From: Geodermatophilus aquaeductus
Lineage (GTDB): Bacteria > Actinomycetota > Actinomycetes > Mycobacteriales > Geodermatophilaceae
Assembly: GCF_900182545.1 (NCBI RefSeq)
Contig: NZ_FXTJ01000001.1
Span: 806,001 to 870,000, forward strand
DNA length: 64,000 nt
Reading direction: 5' to 3'
Shown: piece by piece, positions 59,824 through 64,000 of the stretch
Layout of the letters: each line of letters begins with the position of its first letter
How positions within the stretch are numbered: position 1 is the stretch's first letter
Program-made: the position numbers and the translations under genes
The notes under the pieces: model-generated
Told to the model about the DNA's origin: nothing
Databases searched by the model: none
Seen by the model: the letters and a program-made list of their open reading frames with translations, nothing else

Positions 59824-61059
59824 CTGTCCCTGATCGCTCTGCTGGGGTTCGGGACGGTCGTCCTGCTCGCCCTCCTGGTGCTGCACGGCTACCTCTGGTG
59901 GCGCCTGGTCCGGAGCACCACCCGGCCGGGACGCACGCGGCGGCTGCTCACCTGGGTCACCGTCGTCCTCGCCCTGCTGCCCGCCGCGGCGGTGCTGACC
60001 CGCCGCAGCCTGTCCCTGTCGGCCCAGGAGCCGCTGGCCTGGGTCGGCTTCACCTGGCTCGGCCTGGCCTTCTACCTCTTCCTCGCGCTGCTCGTCCTCG
60101 AGCCGGTGCGGCTGCTGCTGCGCCGATGGGCCCGTCGACCGGCCGCCGTCCCCGTCCCCGTGGGCGCCCCGGCCGCGGAGGAGCCGACACCTGACGAGTC
60201 CGCTCCCGTCGATCCGTCGCGGCGGCTGTTCCTCGCCCGCTCGCTGGCCGTCACCGCGGGCGCGGTCGCGCTCGGCACCGCCGGCACGGGCGTCTACGCC
60301 GCCAACTCCACTCCCGTCGTGCGGCGCGTGCCCATCACGCTGCCCCGGCTGGACCCGGCCCTCGACGGGCTGCGGATCGTCACCTTCTCCGACGGCCACC
60401 TCTCGGCCACCTACGGCGGGCGGCGCTTCGAGCGGCTGGTCGAGACGGTGAACGCCCAGCGCCCCGACGTCGTCGCGATCGTCGGGGACCTCGTCGACGG
60501 CGAGGTCGACGAGCTGCGCCGCGACGTCGCCCCGCTGGCGGACCTGGTGAGCGAGCAGGGCGTCTTCTTCGTCACCGGCAACCACGAGTACTTCGTCGAC
60601 ACCGCCGCGTGGCTGCGGCACCTGCCCACCCTCGGCGTCGACGTGCTGCGCAACGAGCGCGTCCCGATCACCCGCGGCGGTGCCTCCGTCGACCTGGCCG
60701 GGATCGACGACCGCACGGCGGCGTCCTCGGGACTGCCCGGCCACGGCGCTGACCTCGACGCCGCCCTCGACGGCCGCGACGACGCCACCCCGGTGGTGCT
60801 GCTGGCCCACCAGCCGTTCATGGTCGAGCAGGCGCAGGCCGCGGGGGTGGACCTGCAGCTGTCCGGCCACACGCACGGCGGGCAGCTGTGGCCCTTCGAC
60901 TACGCGATCCGGCTCGACCAGCCCGCCGTCGAGGGGCTGTCCCGGCACGGCGACACCCAGCTCTACGTCACCTCCGGCGCCGGCTACTGGGGCCCGCCCA
61001 TGCGCGTCGGGGCCCGGCCGGAGGTCACCGTGGTGGAACTGCGGGCACCGGGAGGGTGA
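59824..61059 (+). CDS. Membrane metallophosphoesterase
   Basis: 411 residues if started at CTG 59824, with GAGG 6 bases upstream; the first ATG/GTG/TTG is GTG 59878, which would cut the first membrane helix LIALLGFGTVVLLALLVLHG in half. Four membrane segments (the first helix; LLTWVTVVLALLPAAAVL; LAWVGFTWLGLAFYLFLALLVL; LFLARSLAVTAGAVALGTAGTG) precede the phosphoesterase domain: RIVTFSDGHLSATYGGRRFE, VAIVGDLVDGEVDE, VTGNHEYFVD, LLAHQPFMV and SGHTHGGQLWPF, the full metal-binding set. It is of the YkuE/YaeI-like group acting on lipid or nucleotide phosphates outside the membrane; the substrate is unknown. Confidence 0.88.
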   Translation: MSLIALLGFGTVVLLALLVLHGYLWWRLVRSTTRPGRTRRLLTWVTVVLALLPAAAVLTRRSLSLSAQEPLAWVGFTWLGLAFYLFLALLVLEPVRLLLRRWARRPAAVPVPVGAPAAEEPTPDESAPVDPSRRLFLARSLAVTAGAVALGTAGTGVYAANSTPVVRRVPITLPRLDPALDGLRIVTFSDGHLSATYGGRRFERLVETVNAQRPDVVAIVGDLVDGEVDELRRDVAPLADLVSEQGVFFVTGNHEYFVDTAAWLRHLPTLGVDVLRNERVPITRGGASVDLAGIDDRTAASSGLPGHGADLDAALDGRDDATPVVLLAHQPFMVEQAQAAGVDLQLSGHTHGGQLWPFDYAIRLDQPAVEGLSRHGDTQLYVTSGAGYWGPPMRVGARPEVTVVELRAPGG

Positions 61060-61065
61060 ACGCGA

Positions 61066-61101
61066 GAGACGTCTCATACGACATGACGTCCGCAGACGTC
61101 T
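61066..61101. promoter_or_regulatory. Repeated AGACGTCT palindromes, likely GntR operator
   Basis: AGACGTCT occurs at 61067-61074 (inside GAGACGTCTC) and 61094-61101, 27 bases apart, with a partial copy ATGACGTC at 61083-61090. They lie directly before the GntR gene's -10 (61111), the place expected for autorepression. Confidence 0.6.
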
Positions 61102-61110
61102 TTCCCCGCA

Positions 61111-61116
61111 TAGTCT
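61111..61116 (+). promoter_or_regulatory. Putative -10 of a leaderless gntR promoter
   Basis: TAGTCT ends 7 bases before the GTG start at 61124, with no Shine-Dalgarno sequence in between. The AGACGTCT repeat just upstream would overlap the -35 region. Confidence 0.5.
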
Positions 61117-61123
61117 GGCGGTC

Positions 61124-61864
61124 GTGACGGCAGCGACGGCGGGACCGAAGTACCTCTCGGTCCGGGAGCACCTCCGGCGCCGGGTCGCCGCGATGCCCGA
61201 GGGGGCGCTGCTGCCCCCGGAGCCGACGCTGTGCGCGGAGTACGGCGTCAGCCGGATCACGCTGCGCCGCGCCGTCGACGGCCTGGTCGCCGACGGCCAT
61301 CTCGTGCGCGAGCAGGGCCGGGGCACCTACGTGACCCGGCCGGCGATCCGGCATGAGTACCGGGAGAGCTTCGTCCACCGCATCGCCGGCTGGAGTTCGG
61401 TGATGGCCGAGCAGGGCGCCCAGGTGGGCACCACGGTGCTCCAGCAGCGGGTGGTCCCGGCGCCCGCGACGGTCGCCGCCGAGCTCGCCCTCGACGTCGC
61501 CGAGGACGTCGTCGAGCTCGAGCGGCTGCGCAGCGTCGACGGCGCGCCCAACCACGTCGCGCACAGCTTCCTGCCCGCCGAGCTCTACCCGCGGGCCGCC
61601 GAGGAGGACTTCAGCGAGGGCTCGCTGTACGACTTCCTCCGGCGCGAGTACGGCGCCGACCTCGCGCACGCCCGCATCGTCGTCGACGTCGGCACCGCAG
61701 CCCCGGACGAGGCCGACCTGCTGCGGATCGCCGCCGGCTCCCCGCTGCTCGTCGTCCGCACCACCGTGCGCGACAGCGGTGGGAACCCGCTGGTGCACAG
61801 CTTCTCCCGCCTGCGGCCCGACGTCAGCCAGGTCGAGTTCGAGGTCTCCGTCACCGGCCGCTGA
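61124..61864 (+). CDS. GntR-family (HutC/UTRA) transcriptional regulator
   Basis: 246 residues from GTG 61124. The N-terminal winged helix-turn-helix is LSVREHLRRRVAAMPEGALLPPEPTLCAEYGVSRITLRRAVDGLVADGHLVREQGRGTYV. The C-terminal UTRA effector domain is about 85-240: VVELERLRSVDGAPNHVAHSFLPAELYP, SLYDFLRREYGADLAHARIVVDVGTAAPDEADLL and SPLLVVRTTVRDSGGNPLVHSFSRLRPDVSQVEFEV. UTRA domains sense sugars or amino-acid derivatives. No sugar transport genes are adjacent, so its targets are elsewhere or include the metallophosphoesterase. Its last 14 bases overlap the convergent kinase gene. Confidence 0.94.
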   Translation: MTAATAGPKYLSVREHLRRRVAAMPEGALLPPEPTLCAEYGVSRITLRRAVDGLVADGHLVREQGRGTYVTRPAIRHEYRESFVHRIAGWSSVMAEQGAQVGTTVLQQRVVPAPATVAAELALDVAEDVVELERLRSVDGAPNHVAHSFLPAELYPRAAEEDFSEGSLYDFLRREYGADLAHARIVVDVGTAAPDEADLLRIAAGSPLLVVRTTVRDSGGNPLVHSFSRLRPDVSQVEFEVSVTGR

Positions 61865-63002
61865 GCGCCGTCAGCCGCGGCTCGAGGTCGAGCACCATCC
61901 GCACGAAGCGGGCCCGCCGCGCCGCGTAGGCCAGCAGCTCGTCGGTGACCGGCTCGAACAGCACGTGCAGCGGCATGCCGGTGCACGGGTAGCGCAGCAG
62001 GGCGGCCGCCAGCACCGCGGTCTCCAGGTCGGCCAGGGGGACGTCGACCCCCTCGTCGGCCAGCCCCCGCGCGTAGCCGGCCAGCGCGGGCCCGAGCAGG
62101 GCGGGCACCTCGTCGGCCGGGCCCAGCCCGCACTCCGCCCGGCCGAAGACCAGCGGGACGACGTCGAAGCCGGCCGGTGCGGGCCCGGTCATGGCCCAGT
62201 CCACCAGCACGAACGTGTCCGGTGCCGCCGCCGGCCGGAGCAGGTTCATCGGCGTCGCGTCCCCGTGCGCGGGGAGCACCGGCAGCGGCGCGAGCCGGGC
62301 GTGCACGTCGTCGACCCGGCGGGCCAGGCCGCACACCTCGTCGCGCAGCGCGGCGACCTCCGGGACGCCGAACAGCGGCGTGGCCCACGTGGCGTCGTCG
62401 AGCAGCCAGGGGACCGCCCAGGTGCCCAGCTGCTCGTCGCGGTAGGTGGTCAGGAAGTCCCCGCCCGGCAGCGACGGGGTCGGGCGGCCGCGGCGCCGGG
62501 CGGCCAGGCGGCCGAGCGCCTCCGCGGCCCGCTCGGTGTCGGCCGCCGTCCACGGGGCCTCCACCGGGTCGGCGTCCTCGAGCCACAGCGTCAGCCGGTC
62601 CTCCGGCTGCTCCTCGACGGCCACCACGGCCGGCGGGCGCAGTCCCGGCGGCGCGTCGTCGGCGACCCCGGAGGCCAGGACGTCGGCCTCCAGCCGCCAG
62701 GGGATGAGGACGTCGAGGTGGGCGCGGGCGTCGTCGGGCATCTGCGGCGGCAGGCCGTAGCGGGCGGACTGCAGCTCCTTGGCGACCAGGCGCAGCTCCA
62801 CCGGCGCCCCCGACCCGTCGCGGCCGGTGATCCGGACCCGGGTGAGGCCACGGGTCGTGGGCGCGCTGACGTCGTGGGGGAGCGGCCGGCAGTCGACGTC
62901 GTCGACCTCGAGGCCGCGGTCACCGGTCCAGCGGCGCAGGGCGGGCAGCAGGACACCGGGGGTCGTGCCGCCGGGCAGGAAGGTGACCGGGGAGGTCGTC
63001 AT
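61851..63002 (-). CDS. APH-fold (aminoglycoside phosphotransferase-like) kinase
   Basis: 383 residues from ATG 63002. The catalytic loop is LPAHGDATPMNLLRPAA (HGDxxxxN) and the metal-binding Asp follows in FVLVDWAMTG. The N-lobe holds RLVAKELQSARYG (ATP-binding Lys). The rest is helical and rich in Arg/Pro. This superfamily phosphorylates aminoglycosides, choline, ethanolamine, homoserine or sugars; no sequence feature decides between them and resistance should not be assumed. It is divergent from a MarR gene with an operator-like repeat between them, suggesting shared control. Confidence 0.85.
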   Translation of the reverse strand: MTTSPVTFLPGGTTPGVLLPALRRWTGDRGLEVDDVDCRPLPHDVSAPTTRGLTRVRITGRDGSGAPVELRLVAKELQSARYGLPPQMPDDARAHLDVLIPWRLEADVLASGVADDAPPGLRPPAVVAVEEQPEDRLTLWLEDADPVEAPWTAADTERAAEALGRLAARRRGRPTPSLPGGDFLTTYRDEQLGTWAVPWLLDDATWATPLFGVPEVAALRDEVCGLARRVDDVHARLAPLPVLPAHGDATPMNLLRPAAAPDTFVLVDWAMTGPAPAGFDVVPLVFGRAECGLGPADEVPALLGPALAGYARGLADEGVDVPLADLETAVLAAALLRYPCTGMPLHVLFEPVTDELLAYAARRARFVRMVLDLEPRLTALSGR

Positions 63003-63025
63003 CGCGGGCTCCGTGGGATGATGGT

Positions 63026-63036
63026 CAAGCAACTTG
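63026..63036. promoter_or_regulatory. Putative MarR operator
   Basis: CAAG-CAA-CTTG is a palindrome in the 60-base gap between the divergent kinase and marR starts. MarR-type sites near their own genes often have such AT-richer half-sites. Confidence 0.45.
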
Positions 63037-63062
63037 TCCACCTGAGGAGAGGGTGGGGCACC

Positions 63063-63527
63063 GTGCCCGGTCCCGTCAACGGGCCGCCGCTCGTCATGGC
63101 GCTGTTCGAGACGGCGGTGAAGCAGATCCGCGACGACCTGTACGCGCTCAGCGCCGCGCGGTTCCCCGGCCTGCGGATGCGGCACTACCGGTTGCTGTCC
63201 CTGCTGCCCCCCGGGGGCGAGCGGCTCAGCCGCCTGGCCGCCGACAGCGGCCTGACCAAGCAGGCCCTGGCCCAGACGCTGGCCCCGCTGGAGGCCGGCG
63301 GGTACGTCGAGGTCGTCCCCGACCCCTCCGACGGGCGGGCCCGGCTGGTCCGGCACACCGACCGCGGCCGGGAGGTGGATGCGGCGGCGCGCGACCGGCT
63401 CGAGGCCGTCGAGCGGGAGTGGGCGCGCCGGGTGGGGGAGGAGCGCTACGCCGTCGCCCGGGCGGTGCTGGCCGACCTCGCACCGGGTCCGGACGGGCCG
63501 TCGGCGCCGGTTACCGTCGAGGAGTGA
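63063..63527 (+). CDS. MarR-family transcriptional regulator
   Basis: 154 residues from GTG 63063. An upstream in-frame ATG at 63021 would place the operator-like repeat inside the gene, so 63063 is preferred. The winged helix-turn-helix is LRMRHYRLLSLLPPGGERLSRLAADSGLTKQALAQTLAPLEAGGYVEVVPDPSDGRARLVRHTDRG, including the wing DPSDGRAR. The dimerisation helix is ALFETAVKQIRDDLYALSA. It likely regulates itself and the divergent kinase gene. Its stop overlaps the start of the SRPBCC gene by 4 bases. Confidence 0.92.
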   Translation: MPGPVNGPPLVMALFETAVKQIRDDLYALSAARFPGLRMRHYRLLSLLPPGGERLSRLAADSGLTKQALAQTLAPLEAGGYVEVVPDPSDGRARLVRHTDRGREVDAAARDRLEAVEREWARRVGEERYAVARAVLADLAPGPDGPSAPVTVEE

Positions 63528-63985
63528 CCAGCGCCAGCGGAACCCGGGAGGTGGCCGCCCCGCGCAGCCGGGTGTGGCGGGCGCTGGCCGTGCTGGAGCC
63601 CTACTGCGCCGTCTGCGACGTCTCCTACGTCGTCGAGGGCCAGGCGTCGGGCCCGGGCGCCCGGTTCGTCTGCGTCCCCGGCCGGCTCGCCGCCGACGAG
63701 ACCCCGCGCGACGGCGCCCCCCGCGGCGAGATCGTCGAGTGGGAGCCCGAGCGGGTGGTCACCACCCGGCTGGAGCTGACCCCCGAGACGTGGACGACGC
63801 GCATCGAGCTCGCCGACGCCGGCGACGACGCCACCCTGGTCACCATCACGCTCACCCACGCGCCGAAGCGGCCCCGGCTGGCCGACCGGCTGGCCCGCCG
63901 CGCCATGCAGCAGATGACCCAGCGGACCGTCGACGGCGAGCTGGCCAAGCTGCCCGCGCACGTCGAGCAGGTGGCAGCGGACTGA
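63524..63985 (+). CDS. SRPBCC/polyketide-cyclase-like protein
   Basis: 153 residues from GTG 63524, coupled to marR (GTGA overlap). The START-like helix-grip fold begins VAAPRSRVWRALAVLEPYCAVCDVSYVVEG and continues GEIVEWEPERVVTTRLELTPETWTTRIELADAGDDATLVTITLTH, ending in a C-terminal helix (LARRAMQQMTQRTVDGELAKLPAHVEQV). Members bind hydrophobic ligands; the ligand here is unknown. The coupling with marR suggests a resistance or detoxification unit together with the divergent kinase. The last 15 bases of the window after its stop hold nothing recognisable. Confidence 0.88.
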   Translation: MTSASGTREVAAPRSRVWRALAVLEPYCAVCDVSYVVEGQASGPGARFVCVPGRLAADETPRDGAPRGEIVEWEPERVVTTRLELTPETWTTRIELADAGDDATLVTITLTHAPKRPRLADRLARRAMQQMTQRTVDGELAKLPAHVEQVAAD

Positions 63986-64000
63986 GACGGCGCGCCGGGC

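Noticed and set aside
61851-63002. Aminoglycoside resistance
   Set aside because: The catalytic motifs place it in the APH superfamily, but nothing in the sequence separates a drug kinase from metabolic kinases of the same fold.

Overview
The window comes from a very GC-rich actinobacterium and covers the replication-origin region of its chromosome. The order trxB-trxA-cwlM / parB-parA-rsmG-jag-yidC-yidD-rnpA-rpmH / dnaA-dnaN-(gnd)-recF-dciA / gyrB-gyrA, followed by tRNA-Ile, tRNA-Ala, ppiA, crgA, trpG and the pknB-pknA-pbpA-rodA-pstP-fhaB-fhaA cluster, is the classic actinobacterial layout known from Mycobacterium and Streptomyces. The gnd gene between dnaN and recF, the rhomboid gene after ppiA and a GntR/UTRA regulator fit a non-mycobacterial lineage. 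A Geodermatophilaceae-like organism (Blastococcus, Geodermatophilus, Modestobacter) is my best guess from gene order and codon use, but I could not test it.

Region 1 (1-10.3 kb): the thioredoxin pair, a cytoplasmic CwlM-type amidase homologue, a PLP aminotransferase and a D-Ala-D-Ala ligase-like gene read rightward. A double hairpin terminator separates them from the leftward parB-to-rpmH series, which serves chromosome segregation, ribosome modification, membrane protein insertion and tRNA maturation. Two parS sites lie just upstream of parA. Region 2 (10.3-27.4 kb): the dnaA promoter, dnaA, an 806-base oriC with many DnaA-box-like nonamers, dnaN, gnd, recF, dciA, an unknown gene, an ABC exporter, a leftward SDR/DUF2867 gene, gyrB, gyrA and a DUF3566 membrane protein. 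Region 3 (27.4-33.0 kb): tRNA-Ile, DLW-39, tRNA-Ala, a lectin-fold exported protein, cyclophilin, rhomboid protease, PH-domain protein, CrgA, DUF881 protein and TrpG/PabA. A 460-base gap upstream of the PH-domain gene carries an unexpected second group of DnaA-box-like sequences. Region 4 (33.0-42.7 kb): the leftward growth and division operon fhaA-fhaB-pstP-rodA-pbpA-pknA-pknB, with tight or overlapping junctions through most of its length. It joins Ser/Thr kinase signalling to elongation-type peptidoglycan synthesis.

Region 5 (42.8-64.0 kb) begins at tRNA-Leu(CAG) and is accessory. It holds two sigma-factor/membrane-partner pairs, an acyl-CoA dehydrogenase divergent from a TetR gene, a GNAT acetyltransferase and a DUF222-HNH protein. 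It then has a run of metabolic and RNA genes (DUF3224, aldose epimerase, MOSC, then the coupled set S4-RNB-aminotransferase-omega-amidase). The rest is a PRC-barrel/DUF2382 stress protein, a CYTH-CHAD protein, a membrane metallophosphoesterase, a GntR regulator, an APH-fold kinase divergent from a MarR gene, and an SRPBCC protein.

The main signals beyond ordinary annotation are: five parS or parS-like sites spread over 47 kb; the satellite DnaA-box group near 30.7-31.05 kb; three genes whose only sensible start is CTG; several apparently leaderless promoters; a 9-base periodic repeat beside the most AT-rich stretch of oriC; and a CwlM homologue whose presumed catalytic glutamate is aspartate. 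No CRISPR array, insertion sequence, prophage or rRNA gene was seen.
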